DNA of 64,000 nt from Salinisphaera sp. (GTDB taxonomy: Bacteria > Pseudomonadota > Gammaproteobacteria > Nevskiales > Salinisphaeraceae), in the NCBI RefSeq assembly GCF_002729955.1, contig NZ_PBYA01000032.1:124001-188000 (forward strand). The letters are read 5' to 3'. The number at the start of each line of letters is the position of its first letter. The stretch's first letter is position 1. Below, in pieces: positions 18,902 to 26,498 of this stretch. The position numbers were made by a program, and so were the translations under genes. The notes under the pieces were generated by a model. It ran no database searches and was not told the origin of the DNA. It saw only the letters and a list, made by a program, of their open reading frames with translations.

Positions 18902-20189
18902 AACTCCGTCCCATAGCCGGCGCATGCGCATGGGCGCCGCATTCTCCTGGCTCGCCGTCGCGTTAGTGCTGCTGAGCGCGAGCGCCACCGGCTGGGCCCA
19001 GGGCCAGATGCGCAAGTCGCTTGGCCCCGAGCCGGGGCGGCTGGCCCCCGTGCTAAACGACGATGGCAGCGACTCGGCACAGCAAGACGACGAACAACAG
19101 ACGGCAGACGAAAATACATCGCAGAGTCCGGCCGACGCCAACGATAACAAGACGATACAGCCGAACGTCGTAACCGCTCAGCAGCAGCGCTACGCCACGC
19201 TGCGCGATATCTGGCGTCGCCGGCTGCTGCCCGATGCGCTCAAGTCGGACGTTGGATCGTTCAGCCTGCGCGACTCGGGGGTGCGTGCCATCGCGCTACA
19301 GGCAAAGAACGTCGAGTTCTTCATGGACAAGAACGTCGGCTATTACGTGGACAACCTGCGTGCCCTGCTCGTGCCTCGAAAAGCCGGCGAACCGGTGAAT
19401 TTCGACGACCCGGAGCAGTTCGATATCCATATCCTGGCCGGCGAGCTGGTTGTAAGGCCGCAGGATCTGGATGCGCTGTTCAACAACTATTTGCTGGATT
19501 ATCAGCCGCGCTCGCTTTCGCGGGTGACGAACAAGACCTCCAAGGACACGCTCACCGTGGAAGTCGGCGCACGCCTGTTCGAGTTCATCCCGCCTGTCGG
19601 CGGGTTACCGACCACGCTCGAAGGCCCGATCACGGTCACCGACGACAACAAGCTCGTCTACACGCCCACCCAGGTCAAGCAGTTCGGCATGCCCGTCAAG
19701 GGGCTGCTATCGAGCGTTGGGCTCGACCTGTCGACCCTCACTCCGTTCGATCGCGAAGGCATCAGGCTCGAAGAAGACAAGCTGATCATGGATCCGGAAC
19801 GGATCTTTCCGCCCCCGCACGTAAAGATCGACCATATCGACAGCGCGACGCTCAGCGACCAGGGGCTGACGCTCAAGTTCTCCAGTGACACCTCGGCGGC
19901 CGGTTTCAGCGACCCGCCGGTGGCAACCGACAGCTATATCTGGCTGCAGGCTGGCGACGCCCGCTTCTATTCCACCCTGCTGGTCAATGCGAACCTGCAG
20001 CTGATGAACAACGCCGACGAGCGCCTCAAATTCAACCTCTATCATTACCGCGCCCAGAGCGCGGCCGGCACCATCAGCGCGCAAGTGGACGGCGCGCTGA
20101 TCGTGCGCGTGCCCAATGAGTTCGAGATCGATGACGGGGATATACACCAGTACAGCGGCCTGACGCCCCGCTCGTCTTCGTCCGACTGA
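18891..20189 (+). CDS. Periplasmic protein of unknown function, paralogue of the previous gene
   Basis: Protein of 432 residues. The ATG at 18891 follows GGAGGATAGCG, a near-ideal ribosome site inside the previous gene. A signal peptide (about 15-38, ending in GWAQG) is followed by an acidic, Gln/Asp-rich linker (about 50-95) and a domain matching its neighbour: SLRDSGVRAI, KNVEFFM with ALLVPRKAGEPVNFDDPEQF, LDALFNNYLLDY and PTQVKQFGMPVKGLL. The two proteins probably work together in the periplasm. If the TULIP resemblance is right, lipid or hydrophobic-ligand binding is a reasonable hypothesis. No enzymatic motif is visible. Confidence 0.7.
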   Translation: MHPETPSHSRRMRMGAAFSWLAVALVLLSASATGWAQGQMRKSLGPEPGRLAPVLNDDGSDSAQQDDEQQTADENTSQSPADANDNKTIQPNVVTAQQQRYATLRDIWRRRLLPDALKSDVGSFSLRDSGVRAIALQAKNVEFFMDKNVGYYVDNLRALLVPRKAGEPVNFDDPEQFDIHILAGELVVRPQDLDALFNNYLLDYQPRSLSRVTNKTSKDTLTVEVGARLFEFIPPVGGLPTTLEGPITVTDDNKLVYTPTQVKQFGMPVKGLLSSVGLDLSTLTPFDREGIRLEEDKLIMDPERIFPPPHVKIDHIDSATLSDQGLTLKFSSDTSAAGFSDPPVATDSYIWLQAGDARFYSTLLVNANLQLMNNADERLKFNLYHYRAQSAAGTISAQVDGALIVRVPNEFEIDDGDIHQYSGLTPRSSSSD

Positions 20190-20200
20190 CGCGCATTGGC

Positions 20201-20245
20201 CGGCAGGCAGGCGCTCTGCCTGCCGATACGCTGGCGTATTGCCAG
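20201..20245 (+). other. Double hairpin between the paralogue pair and pckA
   Basis: CGGCAGGCAG (20201-20210) pairs with CTGCCTGCCG (20216-20225), followed by a small CTGGC/GCCAG hairpin at 20231-20245. There is no T-run, so this may be a weak terminator, a processing site or part of the pckA leader. Confidence 0.4.
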
Positions 20246-20316
20246 CCACAGGCCTTCCCGGTAATCTGCGCGTTTTTGCCGGCCCGGCGGGCCGGATGCT
20301 CTCAGGACAAGTGCAT

Positions 20317-21972
20317 ATGAGTTTGAATGCCGAGTTGAACAAGACGCTGGGCCTGAACGGCCTGGAGTACCGCCACAATCTCGGCAAGGACGCGCTCTTC
20401 AGCGAGGCACTTGCACACGATCGCGGCCGTATCCGTACCGACGGACCGGACGACGAACCCAAGGCCTACGAAACCGCGCTCGGGCTGGAAGGCCCGCTCG
20501 TGTATTACTCGGACCCGAGCTGCACGGGGCGCCCGGTCCAGGACACCTTCGCCGTTGCCTGGCCCGAGGTCGTGGACAAGATCTGGTGGAAGTCCGATTT
20601 CCAGCAGTTCGCACCGGACAATTTCGGCCCGCTGCTCGATCGCGTCGCCGCCCATCTCAACGAACGCGGCCGGCATCTGTATGTTCAGGATGTCTACTGC
20701 GGCTGGGATGCCTCCTACGCGGTGCCGTATCGCTTCGTGGGCGAGTTCGCCACCCATGCCCTGTTCGCCAAGAACATGTTCGCCGACGGCGTCGACGTCG
20801 ATAACCCGGAAGACAAGCGCTGGACGCTGCTCAACGTGCCCAGCTTTCACTGCGACCCGGCGCGCGACGGCACCAAGTCCAGCCGTGCGGTGATCATCGA
20901 TATTCGCAACCGCATCGGCCTCGTACTGGGTCGGGCCGACTACTGCGGCGTAGTCAAGAAGACCATGTTCACGGTCATGAACTACCTGCTGCCGGAAATG
21001 GGTGAAATGCCCATGCACTGCTCGGCCAACGTCGGCGCACGCGGCGATGGCGCCATCCTGTTCGGTCTGTCGGGCACGGGCAAGACGACGCTTTCCGCCG
21101 ATCCGAATCGCCAGCTCATCGGCGATGACGAACACGCCTGGACCGAAGACGGCGTATCCAATTTCGAAGGCGGCTGCTACGCCAAGCTTATCGACCTCGA
21201 CAAGGAGGCCGAGCCGGTTATTGCCGGCGCGCTGTCCACCCCCGGCTGCGTGATCGAGAACGTACCGGCCCTGCCCGGCAAGGCCTTGGCGGACACGGAC
21301 CCGCAGGATCTCGACCTCACCGACGGCTCGATCACCGAAAACACCCGCCTGTCCTACCCGCTGTCGGCCAACCCGAACGTGGCCGACGGCGCGCGTGGCC
21401 CGCATCCGGAAACCATCGTACTGCTCACCGCCGATGCCTTCGGCGTGCTGCCGCCGGTATCGCTGTTGGATACGAAGGATGTGATGTATCACTTCGTATC
21501 GGGCTTCACCTCGAAGCTCGCCGGTACCGAAGTCGGTGTGACCGAACCCAAGGCCGCCTTCTCGGCCTGCTTTGGCGCACCCTTCATGTCGCAGAAGCCG
21601 TCGGTCTATGCAGAGATCCTGGCCGAGAAGATGCGTACCCACAAGGCCCGCTGCATCCTCCTCAATACCGGCTGGTCGGGCGGCCCGCACGGCGTGGGCA
21701 AGCGTATTTCCATCAAGCATACCCGTGCCCTGCTCAACGCCGCGCTCGCCGGCGATCTCGACCCGGAGAATACCGAGTACGAGAATCATCCGATCTTCAA
21801 TCTCGCCATGCCTACGCAGTGCCCCGGCGTACCCAGCGAGATCCTGAATCCGCGCAATACCTGGGAAGACAAGGCCGCCTACGACAACCAGGCCGAAATG
21901 CTGCGCGACATGTTCCGGGAAAACTACCAGGCGAAGGGTTTCGACCAGCTGGGTATCGAAGCGGTCATGTAA
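20317..21972 (+). CDS. pckA: Phosphoenolpyruvate carboxykinase (ATP)
   Basis: Gluconeogenic enzyme of 551 residues that makes PEP and CO2 from oxaloacetate using ATP. GLSGTGKTTLSADP is the kinase-1a P-loop and LIGDDEHAW the metal-binding kinase-2 motif, both specific for the ATP-dependent class. Other conserved parts are YCGWDASYAVPYR and the C-terminal NTGWSGGPHGVGKRI. The ATG at 20317 follows an AGGA. A reading 26 residues longer is less likely. A 9-bp hairpin without T-run (21979-22002) follows the gene. Consistent with growth on fatty acids or acetate, as the fadD and PHA genes also suggest. Confidence 0.95.
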   Translation: MSLNAELNKTLGLNGLEYRHNLGKDALFSEALAHDRGRIRTDGPDDEPKAYETALGLEGPLVYYSDPSCTGRPVQDTFAVAWPEVVDKIWWKSDFQQFAPDNFGPLLDRVAAHLNERGRHLYVQDVYCGWDASYAVPYRFVGEFATHALFAKNMFADGVDVDNPEDKRWTLLNVPSFHCDPARDGTKSSRAVIIDIRNRIGLVLGRADYCGVVKKTMFTVMNYLLPEMGEMPMHCSANVGARGDGAILFGLSGTGKTTLSADPNRQLIGDDEHAWTEDGVSNFEGGCYAKLIDLDKEAEPVIAGALSTPGCVIENVPALPGKALADTDPQDLDLTDGSITENTRLSYPLSANPNVADGARGPHPETIVLLTADAFGVLPPVSLLDTKDVMYHFVSGFTSKLAGTEVGVTEPKAAFSACFGAPFMSQKPSVYAEILAEKMRTHKARCILLNTGWSGGPHGVGKRISIKHTRALLNAALAGDLDPENTEYENHPIFNLAMPTQCPGVPSEILNPRNTWEDKAAYDNQAEMLRDMFRENYQAKGFDQLGIEAVM

Positions 21973-22077
21973 GGCGACGTCGCGGCCGTTGCCGGCCGCG
22001 ACAACCCCGCCTCGCGGTTCTCGACGGGCTGTCGCAGGGGCCCGACGAATACGAATTCGACTTCGTCAGTGTACGAT

Positions 22078-22141
22078 GTGAACAACTGTTGACTTCGGCC
22101 AATTTCAATTCTAATGTGTACAACTGTTCACATAGGAATTG
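22078..22141 (+). promoter_or_regulatory. Promoter with two operator dyads before the DUF6091-like gene
   Basis: TTGACT at 22089-22094 and TAATGT at 22112-22117 are spaced 17 bp and form a good sigma-70 promoter. Dyad 1, GTGAACAACTGTTGAC (22078-22093), overlaps the -35; dyad 2, GTGTACAACTGTTCAC (22116-22131), overlaps the end of the -10 and the probable start site. Centres are 38 bp apart. Dyad 2 sits in a wider imperfect inverted repeat, CAATTC to GAATTG, at 22106-22141, close to the ribosome site. From memory, the half-sites resemble FabR/DesT operators (AGTGAAC-N4-TGTTGACT type), regulators of unsaturated fatty-acid genes. Confidence 0.7.
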
Positions 22142-22151
22142 AACGTAGCCG

Positions 22152-23180
22152 ATGAAACGATTCGTTGTCCTTGGCCTTTTCGCCATCTGTGCTCTTGCAG
22201 GCACCCAGGCATTTGCGCAGGCGCAGCCGAGCCGCGTGGCCTGTGTGTTCGACCCGGTCGGCGCCGACGGCTTCGTTTACGAGCTGTTTACCGACTATGC
22301 CCTCGCCGCCCGGGACTGGGGCTATGCCCTCAAGGCCCGTGCCTATACCGATGAAACCGTCGCCGCCAACGATTTCAAGGCCGGCAAGTGCGACATGGTC
22401 GTGATTTCCGGCGTGCGCACCCGTGGCCTGGTTCCGTTTGCCGGCAGCCTGGACATGGCCGGCGGCCTGCAGAGCTACGACGCCCTGCAACGTGCGATCA
22501 AGGCCATGGCGGCCCCGAAAGCGGCACCGCTGATGCAGGCCGACGGCAACGAAGTGGTCGGCGTCGTTCCCTTGGGCAAGGTATTTCTGTTTGCCCGCGA
22601 TCGCAGCAATCTGGAAAGCCTCGACCGGTTGGCCGGCAAGCGGATCGCCATTCTTTCCTACGACCGGGCCTCACGCCGCGTGGTGGAAGCGGTGGGTGCT
22701 TCGCCCGTGCCCGCGGATATCGCCTCGCTCGGCCCGCTGTTCAACAACGGCAGCGCCGATATGACCTATGCGCCGGCCATCGCCTACGAGCCGCTCGAAC
22801 TCGAGCACGGCATCACACCCGATGGCGGCATTGCCAATTTCGTGCTCGGCATGCTGTCCGGCCAGATCGTGGTGCATCAGGATCGCTTCGACTCCGAATT
22901 CGGCGCGCGTTCACGTCGCTGGGTCGCCGACACCCTGTCTGTGCAGATGATCGAACGCCTGGAAAAGGCCGAATCACGGCTGCCCTACGACCGCTGGGTG
23001 GTGATCGAACCGGAACGTGCCGAGCGCTATCGACAGATGTTCCGGGACGTACGCGAACAGCTCTGGCAAGAGAACTGGTACAGCCACCGCATGCAGCGGC
23101 TGCTCAAGAAGCTTCGCTGTAACGAACACCACGAACTGGCGGAATGCAGCCTCGATTCGGAAGGCGGGCCCGTCTACTAA
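22152..23180 (+). CDS. DUF6091-like periplasmic solute-binding-type protein
   Basis: Exported protein of 342 residues with a clear signal peptide (residues 1-23, cleavage after AFAQA or AFA). The rest resembles a two-lobed binding protein: DFKAGKCDMVVISGVRTRGLVPFAGSLDMAGGL is typical of TRAP-type DctP-like folds (positions about 77-110), GKRIAILSYDRASRRVVEA and AYEPLELEHGITPDGGI follow. I associate this with the DUF6091 'putative solute-binding' family, from memory. There are no transporter membrane genes beside it. It has a tightly controlled promoter (see 22078-22141) and is followed 14 bp later by an XRE-type regulator. Ligand unknown. Confidence 0.7.
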   Translation: MKRFVVLGLFAICALAGTQAFAQAQPSRVACVFDPVGADGFVYELFTDYALAARDWGYALKARAYTDETVAANDFKAGKCDMVVISGVRTRGLVPFAGSLDMAGGLQSYDALQRAIKAMAAPKAAPLMQADGNEVVGVVPLGKVFLFARDRSNLESLDRLAGKRIAILSYDRASRRVVEAVGASPVPADIASLGPLFNNGSADMTYAPAIAYEPLELEHGITPDGGIANFVLGMLSGQIVVHQDRFDSEFGARSRRWVADTLSVQMIERLEKAESRLPYDRWVVIEPERAERYRQMFRDVREQLWQENWYSHRMQRLLKKLRCNEHHELAECSLDSEGGPVY

Positions 23181-23194
23181 CCGCGATTGTCGCG

Positions 23195-23791
23195 ATGAAG
23201 AAGAGTATCTCCCTCGACCCGGGGCGCATTCGCCACTGGCGCGAACAGCGCGGCTTGACTCAGCAGGCGCTCGGCGATGCCGTTCTCGTATCGGCCAAGC
23301 CGGCATCGCGCCTGCGGCGTATCCAGGCCTGGGAACGCAACGGCCGTGTCTGGGATCGCCTGGTCGACGCACTGACACAGGCCCTCGATGTCGAACTCCA
23401 CGACCTCGAGGCATCGAATGCCGATATTGCGGGCCTCTGGCTATGCTGGTGCGAACACGACCTGCCCCCGGCCTCGGCCGTGCTGCAATCCAGCCTGCAC
23501 CGTGCCATCGACGATATCCAGGTGCGTATCGAACGCAGGCGTGTTCACGATGAACGGCTGCAGGTGGCCCTGTTGCCCTCGGGCACGTCGTTTCGTATCG
23601 AACTGACCGCGTCCGCGGCGAGCCGTGCCACCGCGCCGACGCCGATGTTCCTTCGCGCCGTTCGATGGCATACGCGACATGGCCTGTTGTGGCGCCGGCC
23701 TACGCACCTCGAACGCGATAGCCTGCAGCGGCTTTTCGATCAAGACATCCAGCGCCGACCTCGGGCCGAGGCACGCGACAGCGGCGGCTGA
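23195..23791 (+). CDS. XRE/Cro-CI helix-turn-helix protein
   Basis: Cytoplasmic protein of 198 residues. The N-terminal helix-turn-helix (about 10-60: IRHWREQRGLTQQALGDAV, then RRIQAWERNGRVW) is of the XRE class, with the unusual feature of an inserted SAKPASRLR between the turn and the recognition helix. The C-terminal 130 residues match no domain I know. It starts 14 bp after the DUF6091-like gene and shares its transcript, so it may regulate that unit or a linked pathway. It is a poor candidate for the 16-bp TetR-like dyads upstream. Confidence 0.68.
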   Translation: MKKSISLDPGRIRHWREQRGLTQQALGDAVLVSAKPASRLRRIQAWERNGRVWDRLVDALTQALDVELHDLEASNADIAGLWLCWCEHDLPPASAVLQSSLHRAIDDIQVRIERRRVHDERLQVALLPSGTSFRIELTASAASRATAPTPMFLRAVRWHTRHGLLWRRPTHLERDSLQRLFDQDIQRRPRAEARDSGG

Positions 23792-23828
23792 GATCCCAGC
23801 CGGGTCGCAAACGCCTCGCTCGTACACA

Positions 23829-23861
23829 TAAAAAAGCCGCCGGCATCGCTTGCCGGCGGCT
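23829..23861 (-). terminator. Terminator of the FKBP gene
   Basis: A perfect 11-bp stem, AGCCGCCGGCA (23835-23845) with TGCCGGCGGCT (23851-23861) and a five-base loop, is followed on the minus strand by a T-run (A-run at 23830-23835). Confidence 0.85.
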
Positions 23862-23897
23862 GTGCGACCCGCGGCGCGAACGCCGCTGGTTCATGTG

Positions 23898-24770
23898 CTA
23901 CGAGTTCGTGTCGGCATCCGCGTCGGGCTGGCTGTTGCCCTGCCCGCCGGCCGCGCTCTCGTCGCTGTCACCCGAGCCGACCTTGAGCAGCTCGACGTCG
24001 AAGATCAGCGTCTCGTTCGGGCCGATCTGCGCACCCGCGCCGCGCTCGCCGTAGGCAAGTTTCGCCGGGATGTAGAGCTCGTACTTGGCGCCCTGCTTCA
24101 TCAGCTGCAGCGCTTCGGTCCAGCCGGGGATGACCGCATCGACCGGGAAGGTGACCGGCTCGCCGCGTTCGCGGGAGCTGTCGAACACCGTGCCGTCGAT
24201 GAGCTTGCCGGTGTAGTGCACGGTCACGCTGTCATCCGCGCTCGGGCTCGGGCCGTCGCCTTCTTCGAGCACCTTGTACTGCAGGCCGCTGTCGGTGGTC
24301 TTGACGCCTTCCTTGTCCTTGTTTTCGGCCAGGAACTTCTCACCCTTTTCAAGGTTGTTCTGCGCCTGCTGGCTCGCCTTCTGCTGCTGCGCGGCTTCCA
24401 TCTCCTTGACGAAGCTCTGCATTACGCTGTCGAGCTCGTCCTGGCTCAGACGGGTTTCCTTGCCGCTGACGACGTCACTTACACCCTGGGAGAGCTCGTC
24501 GACCTGGATATCGACCGGCAGCTCCTTGAGCGAATTGCCGATATCCATGCCCAGCGCATAGCTGCGGCGGGCCTTGTCGCTATCGAAATCGCCGGCCTGG
24601 TCACTGGCCTGGCCATTGGTCTGGTCGCCGCTCTCGGCGCTCGCAGCACTATCGTTGCCGTTGGAAGCCTCTGCATCGGCAGATGCGTTATCGGCGTCCG
24701 ACTGGTTACCACATGCCGTGAGCGCGAACAGGCACGCCAACAAAGCCATATATCGTTTCATTGAAATCAT
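23898..24770 (-). CDS. FKBP-type peptidyl-prolyl isomerase, lipoprotein (FkpA/Mip type)
   Basis: Periplasmic proline isomerase of 290 residues. A lipobox LTAC (Cys 20) shows it is a membrane-attached lipoprotein, unlike soluble FkpA. After an acidic, Ser/Asn/Asp-rich linker (about 21-65) comes the Mip-like helical dimerisation domain (YALGMDIGNSLKELP to about 160), then the FKBP domain with VTVHYTGKLIDGTVFDSS, VIPGWTEALQLMKQGAKYELYIP and GPNETLIFDVELL. An acidic low-complexity tail ends the protein. A start at 24761 (MKRY) is also possible. It lies 69 bp after an MFS gene on the same strand and has its own strong terminator. Confidence 0.92.
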   Translation of the reverse strand: MISMKRYMALLACLFALTACGNQSDADNASADAEASNGNDSAASAESGDQTNGQASDQAGDFDSDKARRSYALGMDIGNSLKELPVDIQVDELSQGVSDVVSGKETRLSQDELDSVMQSFVKEMEAAQQQKASQQAQNNLEKGEKFLAENKDKEGVKTTDSGLQYKVLEEGDGPSPSADDSVTVHYTGKLIDGTVFDSSRERGEPVTFPVDAVIPGWTEALQLMKQGAKYELYIPAKLAYGERGAGAQIGPNETLIFDVELLKVGSGDSDESAAGGQGNSQPDADADTNS

Positions 24771-24818
24771 CCATGTCCAATTCTGGAAACCGCAAGCCTA
24801 CGCTAAAGGCCCCATGAG

Positions 24819-24840
24819 AAAAAGCCGCTTTTAACCGGCT
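24819..24840 (-). terminator. Weak terminator-like hairpin at the MFS stop
   Basis: On the minus strand AGCCG (24840-24836) pairs with CGGCT (24827-24823), followed by TTTTT. The stem is only five bases and overlaps the stop, so it may only reduce read-through into the FKBP gene. Confidence 0.35.
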
Positions 24841-26186
24841 CAAACGCCCGGTCGGCCTTCATTTGAAGACGACTCGCCGTTGCCCGGGTCGGCAGGCGTA
24901 TCGGTCGAGCCATGAACCGCATGCAGCTCGTCGAACACATGCGGGGTTTCCATATAGAGGTCGTGACGCGGATCGAGTTCCAGAATCGCCGGGCTGGTAT
25001 TGGCGGCCACGATGGTGACAAAGCGGCTCTGTTCGGCCACCGCCACCGAAGGCGTGGTGAAACCGCGCCAGAATACGAACAGGGAAAACAGCGCGAAAAC
25101 ACCCGCGAGGAATACGAACAACCCGGGCGGCCCCAAGGCCTGCATGGCCAGGGCACCGGCCACCGGGCCGATACAGGTGCCCACACCATAGGCCAGCAGC
25201 AGCCCCGCACTGGCCGCGATCGGGTCGCCGCTGTCCATATAGTCGTTGATCATCGACAGGCTGATCGGATAAAGACAGGCCGCGAGGCCGAACAACGGCG
25301 CGGTGGCGATATAGAGCAGGCGCATATCGGTTGCACCCGCCACCGCGGCCACGATACCGGCCGCCGTAGCAATACAGCTGACCACGGCAATGGTCAGACG
25401 CCGATCGAAATGGTCGGACAGACGGCCCACGGGCCATTGCACGACCATGGTGGCGACCACCGCGAACGCCATATAGCGCGACACCTCGGCCAGGCTCATG
25501 CCGATATCGCTGGCATAGACCGGCGCGAGCGTACTGAAGCCGGCCACCAGCGCCCCGCCGGCGATGCCGCCCAGCAGGCCACTGGGCGACAGCGCATAAA
25601 GCTGGCTAAAACGAAGCCGGGTGGCGGCATCCGGCGCCGGCGCTTCGGAGCGGGTCAGCGCCAGCGGTACCAGCGACATCACGATGAGAATGGCCACGAT
25701 CGTATAGATCGGGTAGTCGTCGGTTTCGCCCAGCGACACCAGATACTGTCCGAGCGCGGCCGCAAAGAAGAACACCACCTGGTAGATGCCCAGCAGCGCG
25801 CCGCGGATCGCATGGGTGGCCCGCCCGGAAATCCAGCTCTCCAGCACCATGATCAGCCCGGCGGCACAAAAGCCTACCAGCACGCGCAGCACGGCCCACA
25901 GCGCACCGTCGAAGAACAGGGGGTGGATCAGCGAGGCCGAACAGGCCACGGCTGCAAACGCCGCAAACGAGCGGACCTGCCCCACACGCCTGACCACCCG
26001 GGTCGCAAACAGCGAACCGATAACGAAGCCGACGCTGTGACAGCCCAGAATAAGGCCGATCTGAAGCGTGGACAGCTGGTCGGAACCCAGCTCCACCGCG
26101 ACGACCGTGGTCAGCAGCGACGTGCCGGCAATAAACAGCGTAAGGCTCGCGAACATTGCCGCCAGCGAGATGATCACCTGGCCCAT
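24840..26186 (-). CDS. MFS transporter (YcaD-like)
   Basis: Inner-membrane major-facilitator transporter of 448 residues with about twelve hydrophobic segments to residue 385, then a cytoplasmic tail of some 60 polar residues rich in Asp, Glu and Asn. The segment between helices 2 and 3 (FATRVVRRVGQVRSF) and VLESWISGRAT in helix 5 match the YcaD/arabinose-type subgroup. Substrate unknown. The region just upstream contains a hairpin with a T-run only about 20 nt from the ATG (26211-26233), suggesting leader-based control. The tail may have a binding or localisation role. Confidence 0.82.
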   Translation of the reverse strand: MGQVIISLAAMFASLTLFIAGTSLLTTVVAVELGSDQLSTLQIGLILGCHSVGFVIGSLFATRVVRRVGQVRSFAAFAAVACSASLIHPLFFDGALWAVLRVLVGFCAAGLIMVLESWISGRATHAIRGALLGIYQVVFFFAAALGQYLVSLGETDDYPIYTIVAILIVMSLVPLALTRSEAPAPDAATRLRFSQLYALSPSGLLGGIAGGALVAGFSTLAPVYASDIGMSLAEVSRYMAFAVVATMVVQWPVGRLSDHFDRRLTIAVVSCIATAAGIVAAVAGATDMRLLYIATAPLFGLAACLYPISLSMINDYMDSGDPIAASAGLLLAYGVGTCIGPVAGALAMQALGPPGLFVFLAGVFALFSLFVFWRGFTTPSVAVAEQSRFVTIVAANTSPAILELDPRHDLYMETPHVFDELHAVHGSTDTPADPGNGESSSNEGRPGV

Positions 26187-26205
26187 GCGGGTGCGCTCTT
26201 GCAGT

Positions 26206-26233
26206 AAAAAATCGATGCGATAGGCGCATCGAT
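26206..26233 (-). promoter_or_regulatory. Terminator-like hairpin in the MFS leader
   Basis: On the minus strand ATCGATGCG (26233-26225) pairs perfectly with CGCATCGAT (26219-26211), followed by TTTTTT and then the MFS start 20 nt further on. Either a second terminator for argG read-through or an attenuator of the transporter gene. Confidence 0.55.
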
Positions 26234-26443
26234 CCGTTTGGCGAGCGCCATTTTAATGGCGGCTGCGTTCCTTCGATAGCGCTTGGCGCGATACATGACT
26301 TTGCCGGCCGGGCGCACCATTACCCGCGCACCTCGATGTGCTTCAAGCCGGGCTTACAGGCTTGCGCTCTCGAGCCGACATCGGCACTGGCCTGTCGAGC
26401 TACAAATAACGGCCGAACGTGATACGGCTTGCGCCCATCGGGC

Positions 26444-26474
26444 AAAAAAAACGCGCCGTTGAAAACGACGCGTT
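26444..26474 (-). terminator. argG terminator
   Basis: Minus-strand stem AACGCG-T-CGTT / AACG-G-CGCGTT with a three-base loop, followed by eight T (A-run 26444-26451). Confidence 0.85.
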
Positions 26475-26498
26475 TCTTGTTGCCGGCGTTTGCAGCTC

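Larger units (their letters stand above)
26187..26498. other. Intergenic region argG-MFS
   Basis: No gene. From the argG side it holds the argG terminator (26444-26474), about 200 bp with no recognised element, presumably including the MFS promoter, and then the terminator-like hairpin at 26206-26233. Confidence 0.6.

Noticed and set aside
20302-21789. 495-codon minus-strand frame opposite pckA
   Set aside because: Shadow of pckA, no domain and no ribosome site.
21979-22002. 9-bp hairpin after pckA as an intrinsic terminator
   Set aside because: The stem is good but no T-run follows, so it does not qualify as a Rho-independent terminator.
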